Shown here piece after piece: positions 1 to 7,586 of a DNA stretch of 27,672 nt. The stretch's first letter is position 1; each line of letters opens with the position of its first letter. The notes beneath the pieces were generated by a model. That model was given only the letters and a program-made list of their open reading frames with translations. It was not told where the DNA came from and ran no database searches. This DNA is from JADFUZ01 sp034430415 (GTDB lineage Bacteria > Chloroflexota > Dehalococcoidia > GIF9 > AB-539-J10): contig DAOUEN010000043.1 of assembly GCA_034430415.1 (NCBI GenBank), forward strand, positions 1 to 27,672, in the 5' to 3' direction. Made by a program: the position numbers and the translations under genes.

Positions 1-89
1 AGACGGAAATACGGAACTTGAGGCTGATTCTGAAGGCAATAGACGACAATGTGCCCTCAGAAGAGGTCAAGAGGTATCTGGTGTTATGA
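1..89 (+). CDS. ntpC: V/A-type ATPase subunit C, C-terminal end (partial)
   Basis: Only the last 28 codons are present, in the frame beginning at base 3 and ending in TGA at 87-89. The translation (TEIRNLRLILKAIDDNVP...) resembles the C-terminal helix of the V/A-ATPase C subunit (AC39/d family), where an EIRN-[LI]R-LI motif is typical. The subunit forms the socket joining the rotor stalk to the membrane ring. The stop overlaps the ATG of the next gene in an ATGA arrangement, as expected for translational coupling in the usual bacterial order E-C-F-A-B-D. The call rests on a short fragment but is strongly supported by the five V-type-operon genes that follow. Confidence 0.82.
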   Translation, partial: TEIRNLRLILKAIDDNVPSEEVKRYLVL

Positions 90-445
90 GCGCCGTGCCT
101 GTCAGCAACCTGAGCATAGCAGTCATAGGGGATGAAGAGCTGGTCAACGGCTTGAGGCTGGCTGGCGTCAGCAAATGCTGGCTGATACGGGAGACTCACA
201 GTGCCAGAGAAGACGCCAGAAACGCTCTGACTGAGTTGATAGCCGACCCTGAGGTCGGCGTGGTGGTGCTGATGGAGGACTACGCCGAATACGTCGAGGA
301 CTTGCTGGCACAGGTCAGACGGGGCAGAAAGATAACGCCGATAGTCATCGAAGTGCCGTCAAAGTCCGGCACGAAATACCCGGATGTCACCAGATACTAC
401 AAAGCCTTCATCAGAGCGTCCATAGGCTTTGATGTAGAGCTTTGA
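86..445 (+). CDS. ntpG: V/A-type ATPase subunit F
   Basis: A 119-residue protein of the V/A-ATPase F subunit family (called NtpG in Enterococcus hirae, AtpF in archaeal naming). It binds subunit D in the central rotor stalk. The N-terminus has the family's Rossmann-like start (IAVIGDEELVNGLRLAGV, residues 10-27), followed by the acidic segment GVVVLMEDYAEYV (about 58-70) and an IVIEVPSKSG strand near 87-96. Length is normal for the family (about 100-120). The ATG overlaps the stop of subunit C by 4 bases. An 79-base gap separates it from subunit A. Confidence 0.93.
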   Translation: MSAVPVSNLSIAVIGDEELVNGLRLAGVSKCWLIRETHSAREDARNALTELIADPEVGVVVLMEDYAEYVEDLLAQVRRGRKITPIVIEVPSKSGTKYPDVTRYYKAFIRASIGFDVEL

Positions 446-524
446 GCCAGCACCTTTGCAGTTGCGACGAGTCAAGGAACTCGGCACTGCGAAGGCGCAG
501 CGGAAGCAACGAGGAGGTTAGAAC

Positions 525-2276
525 ATGGGCAGAATATGGAGAGTCTCGGGTCCACTGATCATAGCTGACGAAATGAAAGGCTCCCAGGTTTACGAGGTTG
601 TAGAGATAGGTGAGGAGGGAATCGTGGGAGAGATAATCGGCCTGGAGGGAGACAAGGCCGTGATCCAGGCACATGAGGATACCCTGGGGCTGAAAACCGG
701 TGAACAGGTAAGAGGAACAGGGAGGATTCTGAGTGTGGAACTGGGCCCGGGGCTGGTGGGAGCTATCTACGACGGTCTGCAGAAATCCTTGCTCACCCTG
801 GCTGAGGAGACTGGCTCCTTTATCCGGCGAGGCGCCAAGGCAGTGGCCCTTCCCCGAGACAAGAAATGGCATTTCACTCCCACAGTCAAGGCCGGGGACA
901 AAGTCAGCCAGGGAGATATCATAGGCACGGTGCCCGAGACAGAGCTCGTTGAGCACAAGATAATGGTGCCCCCGGGGATCAAGGGTACAGTGAAGCGGAT
1001 AGCGGAAGGCGATTACACTATCGAGGAAACCGTGGCCACGCTGGAGTCCAATAGAGAGATCAAGAACCTCATCATGATGCAGGAATGGCCGGTGAGGAAA
1101 CCCCGGCCCTACAGGCAAAGGCAGGATCCTTCGGGATTGCTCACCACCGGTATGCGCATCCTCGACTACATGTTCCCTCTGGCCCTTGGCGGCAAGGCGG
1201 CCATACCTGGAGGCTTCGGCACCGGGAAGACCGTGGCTCTGCAGCAGTTGGCCAGATGGGCCGAGACCAACCTTAATATCTACGTGGGGTGCGGTGAAAG
1301 AGGCAACGAGATGGCCGACGTCCTCTATAGCTTCAGACAGCTCAAAGAGCCAAAAACCGGTAGGTTGCTACAGGAGAAAGAGATATTCATAGCCAACACC
1401 TCCAATATGCCTGTTGTGGCCAGGGAGGCCAGCATCTTCGTTGGTGTTACCATGGCGGAGTACTTCAGAGATATGGGCTATGACATTCTGCTGGTAGCAG
1501 ATTCCACCTCAAGATGGGCCGAGGCTATGAGGGAGATGGGAGGCAGGCTTGAAGAAATGCCGGGAGAGGAGGGTTTCCCCTCGTACCTGGGCTCGCGGCT
1601 CTCTTCCTTCTACGAAAGAGCCGGTATGGTTGACTGCCTGGGCAATCCCCCCAGGAGAGGCTCGGTCACCGTGGCTGGGGCCGTCAGCCCCCCAGGAGCT
1701 GATTTCAGCGAACCGGTGACTCAGAATACCTTGAGGATAGTGGATGCGCTGTTCTCCCTTGACGTCTCCCTGGCAAACAAGAGACACTTCCCTGCCATAA
1801 GCTGGCTGGCCAGCTACAGCCTCTATGTAGACGCAGTCAAGGATTGGTGGAGCAAGTTCGACCCGGGCTGGGAGATTACCAGAGCTACCGCCCTGAAGAT
1901 ATTACAGCAAGAGGCCGAGCTGGAGGAAATTGTAAGGCTTGTCGGTCCTGAGGCTTTGCCTGAAGGCGATAAGCTGTTGCTGCTGACCGCCAGGATGATA
2001 CGCGAGGACTTCCTTCAGCAGAGTGCTTACAATGAAGTTGACACCTACTGCACGCCAGGAAAGGCAGGCCTCATGCTCAAGACCATAGCGAAGTTCTATG
2101 ACCTGGCCCAGGAGATGCTGAGCTCGGGCGCAGGCTACGAGGCCATTCGCACCTCTCCCATGGTGTACAGGATCTCCAGAATGAAGGACATAACGAATGA
2201 GGACTTCGAGCAGAGGTCCAAAGAACTGTGGGCGGAGATGGAAGAAAGTCTGGTGGCCCGCAAGCGAGCCTCATGA
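525..2276 (+). CDS. ntpA: V/A-type ATPase catalytic subunit A
   Basis: A 583-residue catalytic subunit of the cytoplasmic V1/A1 sector; it hydrolyses or makes ATP at the A-B interfaces. Length fits the family, including the long non-homologous insertion that separates A subunits from F-type beta (about residues 110-190). The P-loop is at residues 229-236 and reads GGFGTGKT, not the usual GPFGSGKT. The catalytic glutamate lies in GCGERGNEMADVL, just before 270. SRWAEAMREMGGRLEEMPGE and PPGADFSEPVTQNTLRI are typical A-subunit blocks. The start is set by a strong Shine-Dalgarno (GAGGAGG at 511-517, 8 bases before the ATG). Subunit B follows after 39 bases. Confidence 0.97.
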   Translation: MGRIWRVSGPLIIADEMKGSQVYEVVEIGEEGIVGEIIGLEGDKAVIQAHEDTLGLKTGEQVRGTGRILSVELGPGLVGAIYDGLQKSLLTLAEETGSFIRRGAKAVALPRDKKWHFTPTVKAGDKVSQGDIIGTVPETELVEHKIMVPPGIKGTVKRIAEGDYTIEETVATLESNREIKNLIMMQEWPVRKPRPYRQRQDPSGLLTTGMRILDYMFPLALGGKAAIPGGFGTGKTVALQQLARWAETNLNIYVGCGERGNEMADVLYSFRQLKEPKTGRLLQEKEIFIANTSNMPVVAREASIFVGVTMAEYFRDMGYDILLVADSTSRWAEAMREMGGRLEEMPGEEGFPSYLGSRLSSFYERAGMVDCLGNPPRRGSVTVAGAVSPPGADFSEPVTQNTLRIVDALFSLDVSLANKRHFPAISWLASYSLYVDAVKDWWSKFDPGWEITRATALKILQQEAELEEIVRLVGPEALPEGDKLLLLTARMIREDFLQQSAYNEVDTYCTPGKAGLMLKTIAKFYDLAQEMLSSGAGYEAIRTSPMVYRISRMKDITNEDFEQRSKELWAEMEESLVARKRAS

Positions 2277-2315
2277 GCATCTCAGCCAGCGTTGACGTAG
2301 ATAAGGAGGAAGTCT

Positions 2316-3734
2316 ATGGATTTGTCTTCGCTCTATGTTAGAGAAGGGAGAGCAATAAGCAAAGCTAAAGGGTCTTTGCTGGTAGCCGAAAGCATTCCAG
2401 GCACGAAATTCAACGAAATAGTCGATGTCGAGCTCAGCAACGGTGAGATAAAGCCCGGTCAGGCCATAGATATCAGCGAAGAGGCAACCATCGTTCAGGT
2501 ATTTGGCGGGGTGAGCGAGGTAGACCTCAAGGGCAGCAAGATAAGGTGCAAGGGCGAAACACTGAAACTGCCGGTATCCGTTGATATCCTGGGGAGGATA
2601 TTCAATGGGATGGGCAAACCCATAGATGGAGGCCCACCACTCATCCCCGAGGAGTACCTCGACATCAACGGCGACCCTATGAACCCGGCAACTCGCCAGC
2701 CCCCGGCCGAGTTCATCGAGACGGGCATATCGGCCATCGATGGCCTGAACGTTCTGGTCAGAGGACAGAAGCTACCCATCTTCAGCGGGTCAGGGCTGCC
2801 GCACAACCGCATTGCCGCCCAGATAGTCAGACAGGCTGCCGTCAGAGAAAAAGAGGAGAAATTCGCCATAGTGTTAGCTGCCATTGGCATCAGCTATGAC
2901 GACGCCTCTTTCTTCATCAGAAACCTCGAAAGAACTGGAGCACTGGAGAGAGCCGTCGCTTTCATCAACACTGCCTCGGATCCTGTTATCGAGCGGATAT
3001 CAACACCAAGGCTGGCCCTGACAGCAGCCGAGTATCTGGCCTGGCAGCAGGACATGCACGTCCTGGTTATACTCACCGACATGACCAACTACTGCGAAGC
3101 GCTGCGTGAACTCTCCGCCATGCGCGAGGAGATACCATCAAGAAGAGGATACCCGGGCTATATGTACACCGACCTGGCCACCATGTATGAGAGAGCTGGC
3201 AGGATCATCGGCAAGGAAGGGTCGGTCACCATTATGCCCATACTGACGATGCCTGACGATGATATCACCCACCCCATACCCGACCTCACCGGCTATATCA
3301 CCGAAGGACAAATTGTCCTTTCCCGGAATCTGGATAGAAAGGGAGTCTACCCGCCCATAGACGTGTTCCTCTCTCTCTCACGTATGATGAAGGAGGGAAT
3401 CGGACCGGGCAAGACCAGGGAAGACCACAACAACGTCTTCATGCAATTGTACGCTTCGTACGCTGAAGGATGCTACCTCCGCGAGATCTCCACCATCATA
3501 GGCGCAGAGGCGCTGGGTGACAGGGACAGACTGTACTTGTCCAATGCGGACGATATCGAGAGGAAGTTCATTTCTCAGGGCGAACAGGAGAAACGGAAGG
3601 TGGAGGACACCCTGGGCATCGGCTGGAAACTTTTTTCGGTACTGCCCGAAGAAGACCTCAAGCTAATCAAAGAGGATTTCATCAAGAAGTACCATCCGAA
3701 GTACTCCGAAAGCGCCGCTGGTAAAGCTGGGTAG
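2316..3734 (+). CDS. ntpB: V/A-type ATPase regulatory subunit B
   Basis: A 472-residue non-catalytic B subunit that alternates with A in the hexamer and supplies the arginine finger. Residues 157-164 read GSGLPHNR, the degenerate P-loop replacement typical of B subunits, so this subunit does not hydrolyse ATP itself. Other family blocks are SREEIP-like (REEIPSRRGYPGYMYTDLA), GSVT-IMPILTMPDDDITHPIPDLTGYITEGQI, and PPIDVFLSLSRMM with the arginine. The usual C-terminal GEEALSDRDR block reads GAEALGDRDR. A Shine-Dalgarno (AAGGAGGA) sits about 6 bases before the ATG. Subunit D starts 7 bases after the stop. Confidence 0.97.
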   Translation: MDLSSLYVREGRAISKAKGSLLVAESIPGTKFNEIVDVELSNGEIKPGQAIDISEEATIVQVFGGVSEVDLKGSKIRCKGETLKLPVSVDILGRIFNGMGKPIDGGPPLIPEEYLDINGDPMNPATRQPPAEFIETGISAIDGLNVLVRGQKLPIFSGSGLPHNRIAAQIVRQAAVREKEEKFAIVLAAIGISYDDASFFIRNLERTGALERAVAFINTASDPVIERISTPRLALTAAEYLAWQQDMHVLVILTDMTNYCEALRELSAMREEIPSRRGYPGYMYTDLATMYERAGRIIGKEGSVTIMPILTMPDDDITHPIPDLTGYITEGQIVLSRNLDRKGVYPPIDVFLSLSRMMKEGIGPGKTREDHNNVFMQLYASYAEGCYLREISTIIGAEALGDRDRLYLSNADDIERKFISQGEQEKRKVEDTLGIGWKLFSVLPEEDLKLIKEDFIKKYHPKYSESAAGKAG

Positions 3735-3741
3735 TCCACCA

Positions 3742-4374
3742 ATGCCACAACTGATCAGAGTAAGACCGACGAAGATAGAGCTGGTAAAGCTGAAGCGAAG
3801 GCTTTCCCTGGCTCAGAGGGTCCAGAAGATAATCAAGGACAGGCTCTCTATTCTGACGATGGAGTTCCTGCAGACAGCCAGAGAGACGGTGGAAGCCAAG
3901 AGGAATTTGCTTGATGAGATGTCTCAGATGTACCGGGCGTTGTCAATTGCTGCCGGGTACCATGGCTACATAGCACTGGAGAAGGAGCTTCTGGCCAGCA
4001 AAGCCGATGTAGGAGTCACCACCGGCCTGAGAAACGTAGCCGGCGTCAGGATTCCCGCTCTCGAGTTCAAGGAGCCGGCAAAGTCAATGAGGGGATACAG
4101 TCTGCTTGAGACTTCTTCCTGTGTGGATCACGGCGCACAGCTAGCCCAGAAATCCCTCAAGGCCATTGTCGAACTGGCCGAACTCCAGAGAGGCCTGGAA
4201 CTGCTGGGAATGGAAATAAACAGGACAAAGAGGATCACCAACGCCTTGGAATACATCATCATCCCCAGCTTGCAGGCGACGATACACTATTTGGCCATGA
4301 AGTTCGAGGAAAGGGACAGAGAGGAGAAGGGGCGGTTGAAACGGGTGAAGGTGCTGCTCGCCAGAAAGGAATAG
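3742..4374 (+). CDS. ntpD: V/A-type ATPase subunit D (central stalk)
   Basis: A 210-residue subunit D, the coiled-coil axle of the rotor, analogous to F-type gamma. The N-terminal signature (RVRPTKIELVKLKRRLSLAQ, residues 7-26) and C-terminal helix (INRTKRITNALEYIIIPSL) are standard, and both ends are predicted to be long helices forming the antiparallel axle. Length is normal. It lies 7 bases after subunit B and 4 bases before the DUF61-like gene, so all are probably translated from one mRNA. No G subunit is found after D; G or E and the membrane subunits I and K presumably lie upstream of the window. Confidence 0.96.
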   Translation: MPQLIRVRPTKIELVKLKRRLSLAQRVQKIIKDRLSILTMEFLQTARETVEAKRNLLDEMSQMYRALSIAAGYHGYIALEKELLASKADVGVTTGLRNVAGVRIPALEFKEPAKSMRGYSLLETSSCVDHGAQLAQKSLKAIVELAELQRGLELLGMEINRTKRITNALEYIIIPSLQATIHYLAMKFEERDREEKGRLKRVKVLLARKE

Positions 4375-4378
4375 TCCT

Positions 4379-5002
4379 ATGCCGGCGCAATACTCGGGAG
4401 ACGACAGACAATCCCGCTACGAAAGGATGCTCCAGGGCTACTTGAGCGGGGAGCTAAGGATAGTAAACGCCGGCCTGCCTCGAAGTCAGAAGACGCTGGC
4501 GCTCCTCCTGCGTGAGGAGTACCCTCACCTGCTGTGCCACGACGGCAGCACACAGCTCATCAAGAGAAAAGAGCTCGACTATCTGGCGAGTATTCTGGAC
4601 TCCGGTGAACAGGAGGCCCTGCTACTGCCCATGCTCATCGAGCTGGGCGGGGACCAGTCCCAGGCGACCATATTGTGTGCCGGTGAGGTAGAGGAAAAGG
4701 TGATTTCGACAATTCTCAACATGCCCCTGCGCAAAGGGCAGCCGCTGTCCCGCACCTCTGCCGTGCCCTCCACCCCCACTCTGCCTCCCACCCCCACCAC
4801 CTCTCTCACACCTCCTGCCCCCACTACCTTTCCCACGCCTCCTGCTCGCACCACCACCACCGTGCCCCCTACCTCCACCACCCCCACTGGACTTCCCGTC
4901 TCCACCAGGGAGCGGGAAACAATTACCCTGTACCGGCCGCAACTGGCTCTGCTCAGGAAGAGATTGAAGACAACCACTCAGTATTTGTTTCCCCAGAAAT
5001 AG
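4379..5002 (+). CDS. DUF61/UPF0216-like protein with Pro/Thr repeat linker
   Basis: A 207-residue protein of unknown function that I place in DUF61 (UPF0216), a family known mainly from archaea. Residues about 27-118 show a family-like core: LPRSQKTLALLLREEYP, a DGS, the KRKELDYLASIL helix, LLLPMLIEL and a short strand ending in a CAGEVEEKVISTIL helix. The last 30 residues carry LYRPQLALLRKRLKTTTQYLF, matching the family's C-terminal R-x-LRR-x-L-x-TTTQY-x-F signature as I recall it. Between core and tail lies a 50-residue Pro/Thr/Ser linker (about 124-176) with a 9-residue period, which is not part of the family. There is no signal peptide or membrane segment. A Shine-Dalgarno (AAGGA, 4366-4370) sits 8 bases before the ATG, and the gene starts 4 bases after subunit D, so it belongs to the V-ATPase transcript. 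The assignment is from memory of the family pattern. Confidence 0.72.
   Translation: MPAQYSGDDRQSRYERMLQGYLSGELRIVNAGLPRSQKTLALLLREEYPHLLCHDGSTQLIKRKELDYLASILDSGEQEALLLPMLIELGGDQSQATILCAGEVEEKVISTILNMPLRKGQPLSRTSAVPSTPTLPPTPTTSLTPPAPTTFPTPPARTTTTVPPTSTTPTGLPVSTRERETITLYRPQLALLRKRLKTTTQYLFPQK
4784..4891 (+). repeat. In-frame 27-bp minisatellite, four units
   Basis: Four head-to-tail imperfect 27-base units (4784-4810, 4811-4837, 4838-4864, 4865-4891) lie in frame within the DUF61-like gene. They encode PPTPTTSLT, PPAPTTFPT, PPARTTTTV and PPTSTTPTG, so the consensus is PP[TA]xTTxxx. The flanks (VPSTPTL before, LPVST after) look like decayed partial units. The coding strand is almost free of G here (C and T rich). 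Confidence 0.9.
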
Positions 5003-5020
5003 TCCGCTCCAGACCCCTCA

Positions 5021-5049
5021 TTGACAAACAGCACCGAATAAGGAATAAT
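5021..5049 (+). promoter_or_regulatory. Sigma-A-type promoter for rpsP-khpA
   Basis: A perfect -35 TTGACA (5021-5026), a 17-base spacer and a 5-of-6 -10 AATAAT (5044-5049). The predicted start point, about 5055-5057, is only some 4-6 bases before the rpsP ATG at 5061. A perfect 8-base palindrome CTGGCCAG (5053-5060) fills the space before the ATG. No Shine-Dalgarno lies at a usable distance; the only AAGGA (5040-5044) is 16 bases away and inside the promoter. Confidence 0.75.
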
Positions 5050-5060
5050 ATCCTGGCCAG

Positions 5061-5336
5061 ATGGTTAAGATCAGGCTTCGCCGTGTAGGAAAGAGACACA
5101 AGGCAAGTTACCGGGTGGTGGTAGCTGACAGTAGAGCTCCACGCGACGGTGCTTTCATTGAGACTATCGGCCACTACAACCCTCTGACTGACCCCGCGAC
5201 CGTCAGGATCGACGAAGAGAAAGCATTAATATGGCTTAGGCACGGAGCACAACCCACAGACACCGTTTCCAGCTTGCTCCGCAAATCTGGAATCCTGGAC
5301 AAGTTCGGGCAACAGCGAACTTCAGATCAACGCTAG
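5061..5336 (+). CDS. rpsP: 30S ribosomal protein S16
   Basis: A 91-residue S16, a small-subunit assembly protein. The N-terminus (MVKIRLRRVGKRHKASYRVVVADSRAPRDG, given here as one block up to the conserved ADSR..RDG) and FIETIGHYNPLT are diagnostic, so the ATG at 5061 is secure. It is followed 19 bases later by khpA, a common rpsP-khpA pairing. The usual next genes rimM and trmD are absent; the convergent F-type ATPase operon follows instead. The promoter sits so close that the mRNA leader may be only about 5 bases. Confidence 0.98.
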   Translation: MVKIRLRRVGKRHKASYRVVVADSRAPRDGAFIETIGHYNPLTDPATVRIDEEKALIWLRHGAQPTDTVSSLLRKSGILDKFGQQRTSDQR

Positions 5337-5355
5337 CTGTTAATAAGGAGTCAAG

Positions 5356-5583
5356 ATGAAGGAGCTTGTAGAGTACATCGTCAAATCCATCGTAGCCGAG
5401 CCTGAGAAAGTAGCTATCACAGAGGAAACCAGCGATACGGGCTTAGTAATAAAGCTGGAAGTTGCCCCTGACGATAAAGGTCGGGTTATCGGTAAGCAGG
5501 GTAGGGTCGCAGAAGCCATACGTACCTTGCTCCGGGTGAAAGGAGCCAGGGAAGATATCAGAGTCAGGCTAGAGATAGTGTGA
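5356..5583 (+). CDS. khpA: KH-domain RNA-binding protein KhpA
   Basis: A 75-residue single KH-domain protein (KhpA/YlqC family). The RNA-contacting GxxG loop is in VIGKQGRVAEAIRTLL (GKQG, residues 46-49), followed by the helix and a final strand (IRVRLEIV). In other bacteria KhpA forms a complex with KhpB and binds many RNAs affecting cell envelope growth. A good Shine-Dalgarno (AAGGAG) lies about 6 bases before the ATG. It is probably co-transcribed with rpsP. Confidence 0.95.
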   Translation: MKELVEYIVKSIVAEPEKVAITEETSDTGLVIKLEVAPDDKGRVIGKQGRVAEAIRTLLRVKGAREDIRVRLEIV

Positions 5584-5754
5584 GCCCGATCAAAGACAGC
5601 TAGGGAAGCCAGGAAGACTGAGTCCGTTTTCCCATAGCCTCTTAGGACACGCTACGCGCTTTCACTGCCCTATCTGCAACAAGCAGGAAGAGAACCCCAG
5701 CTACTTGGCCATCTCGGCACATCCCGTTCCTCGTCCTTCTCCTTGCCAGGAGTC
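5584..5754. other. Convergent intergenic gap between khpA and atpC
   Basis: 171 bases between two convergent genes. I found no convincing intrinsic terminator for either side. The best hairpin on the minus strand just after atpC is CTCCT-GGCA-AGGAG, with no following T run. No small ORF with a good start signal stands out. Confidence 0.5.
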
Positions 5755-6186
5755 CTACCACAGTGTTCCCCTTCTCGGCCTTCGGCCTCTTCTTCCAGCC
5801 ACCTTCAATCTCGCCAGTGAGCGACGCAGGGCAGCTTCAGCCACAGCCACATCCACACCGGCTGGCCGGCCCTTCAGAGTCTCCTCCGCACGGAGCCTGG
5901 CCGCCTCGGCGCGAGCCGTGTCGATTTCTTCGGCACGCTCGCAGGCATCAGCCAGAATGACTACCTTGTCCGGCCGCACCTCCAGAAAACCACCACTTGT
6001 GGCCAGGTATTGCTCTCCACCATCCTTGCTTATGAGCAGCTCTCCCGGTTGGAGCATGGTCATCAAAGGAGCATGGTGAGGGAGGATTCCTAGCTGCCCT
6101 TCTGACCCCCAGGCCACTATCATATCGACGTCCTCAGAGAAAACGACACCGCCAACTGTGACCACTTCCAACCTGAACGTAGACAC
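5755..6186 (-). CDS. atpC: F-type ATP synthase subunit epsilon
   Basis: A 143-residue epsilon subunit of the F1 rotor. The N-terminal beta-barrel has the standard pattern (FRLEVVT, residues 4-10; the GSEGQLGILPHHAPLMTML block; GELLI; ATSGGFLEV; VVILADACERAEEID), and the C-terminal part is a helical hairpin rich in Ala, Arg and Glu. The last dozen residues are unusually Arg-rich. The start is GTG, sharing one base with the atpD stop (TAGTG), so translation is probably coupled. This is the last gene of the operon. Confidence 0.95.
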   Translation of the reverse strand: MSTFRLEVVTVGGVVFSEDVDMIVAWGSEGQLGILPHHAPLMTMLQPGELLISKDGGEQYLATSGGFLEVRPDKVVILADACERAEEIDTARAEAARLRAEETLKGRPAGVDVAVAEAALRRSLARLKVAGRRGRRPRRGTLW

Positions 6187-7580
6187 TAATCCCCCATGAT
6201 GTCCCTGGCTTTCTTCACTGCCTCATCAATCGTACCCACCAGGAAGAAGGCTGCCTCGGGAAGGTCATCATGCTTGCCCTCGAGGATTTCCTTGAAGCCT
6301 CGCACCGTTTCTCTAACAGGCACATACCTGCCTGGAACACCGGTGAAGTGCTCCGCCACGTGAAATGGCTGGGAACAGAACCTCTGGATTCGCCGCGCGC
6401 GTCTCACCGTGAGCTTGTCCTCCTCGCTCAGCTCCTCCATACCCAGAATCGCAATTATGTCCTGCAGCTCCCGGTATCTTTGCAGAGTCCGCTGTACCCC
6501 GCGGGCTACTTCATAGTGCTCCTCGCCAACTACGGCGGGGCTGAGTATCCGCGATGTCGAGGCCAGGATATCAACAGGAGGAAACATCCCAAGCTCAGCA
6601 ATGGACCGTTCCAAAGCAACCACAGCGTCAAGGTGCCCATACGTGGCTACTATCCCCGGATCAGTATAGTCATCGGCCGGCACATATATGGCCTGAAATG
6701 ATGTAATGGAGCCCCTTTTTGTAGTGGTGATTCTCTCCTCCAGTTCGGCGACATCCGTAGCCAGAGTTGGCTGGTAACCAACAGCCGAGGGCATCCGGCC
6801 CAGAAGCGCCGACACCTCCATGTTGGCCAAGATATAACGATATATGTTATCCACGAATAGAAGGACATCCTGCCCCTCCACATCGCGAAAGTACTCTGCC
6901 ATGGTCACACCGGTCAGGCCTACTCGAGCCCGAACGCCAGGACTCTCGTTCATCTGCCCAAAGACAAGGGCAGCCTTATCCAGCACTCCCAACCTCCGCA
7001 CCTCCAGCCACAGGTCGTTCCCCTCACGCGACCTTTCCCCCACACCGGTGAAAACCGATATCCCACCGTGGACAGCGGCGACATTGTGGATAAGCTCCAT
7101 GATGATGACCGTCTTGCCCACACCAGCTCCACCGTAGGCTCCGATCTTCCCACCACGAGTGAAGGGAGTGATAAGGTCAATCACCTTGAGGCCCGTCTCC
7201 AGCATCCGGGGAGTCGTCTCCTGTTCATCCAGAGAAGGCGGCCGACGATGGATGGGGCGCCTCTCGTCGGTCTGCACCTCTCCAAGACCATCCAGAGGTT
7301 CACCAAAGACGTTGAACAGCCTTCCCAGAGTTGCCCTTCCCACAGGCACCGTTATGGGCCCTCCCATGTCAATTGCCTCGGCGCCTCTCGACAGGCCATC
7401 AGTTGAGGCCAGGGCAACACCGCGTACTCTGCTATCGCCAATATGCTGCTGGACTTCAACAACTATCCTGCCACCATCCCTGAAGATCTCCAGACCGTTG
7501 TTGGTAGATGGCAATTCGCCCGGTGGGAATTCCACATCAACAACCGTACCCATAATCTGAACCACTTTGCCAGCAGCCAT
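6186..7580 (-). CDS. atpD: F-type ATP synthase subunit beta
   Basis: A 464-residue catalytic beta subunit. The P-loop is at residues 150-157 (GGAGVGKT) and the catalytic glutamate at 182 in GERSREGNDL, where the usual Thr is Ser. LFVDNIYRY holds the Walker B aspartate. The C-terminal lever reads EELSEEDKLTV, a close match to the DELSEED motif that contacts gamma. All catalytic residues I can check are present, so the enzyme should be active. It lies 6 bases after gamma and overlaps epsilon by one base. Confidence 0.98.
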   Translation of the reverse strand: MAAGKVVQIMGTVVDVEFPPGELPSTNNGLEIFRDGGRIVVEVQQHIGDSRVRGVALASTDGLSRGAEAIDMGGPITVPVGRATLGRLFNVFGEPLDGLGEVQTDERRPIHRRPPSLDEQETTPRMLETGLKVIDLITPFTRGGKIGAYGGAGVGKTVIIMELIHNVAAVHGGISVFTGVGERSREGNDLWLEVRRLGVLDKAALVFGQMNESPGVRARVGLTGVTMAEYFRDVEGQDVLLFVDNIYRYILANMEVSALLGRMPSAVGYQPTLATDVAELEERITTTKRGSITSFQAIYVPADDYTDPGIVATYGHLDAVVALERSIAELGMFPPVDILASTSRILSPAVVGEEHYEVARGVQRTLQRYRELQDIIAILGMEELSEEDKLTVRRARRIQRFCSQPFHVAEHFTGVPGRYVPVRETVRGFKEILEGKHDDLPEAAFFLVGTIDEAVKKARDIMGD

Positions 7581-7586
7581 TTTTGC

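Noticed and set aside
411..1118. A 235-codon open frame on the minus strand across subunit A
   Set aside because: It lies antisense to a clear catalytic subunit, its translation resembles no family, and it has no start signal.
4579..4977. Gly/Val-rich open frames on the minus strand over the DUF61-like gene
   Set aside because: They are the reverse reading of the C-rich minisatellite and have no independent support.
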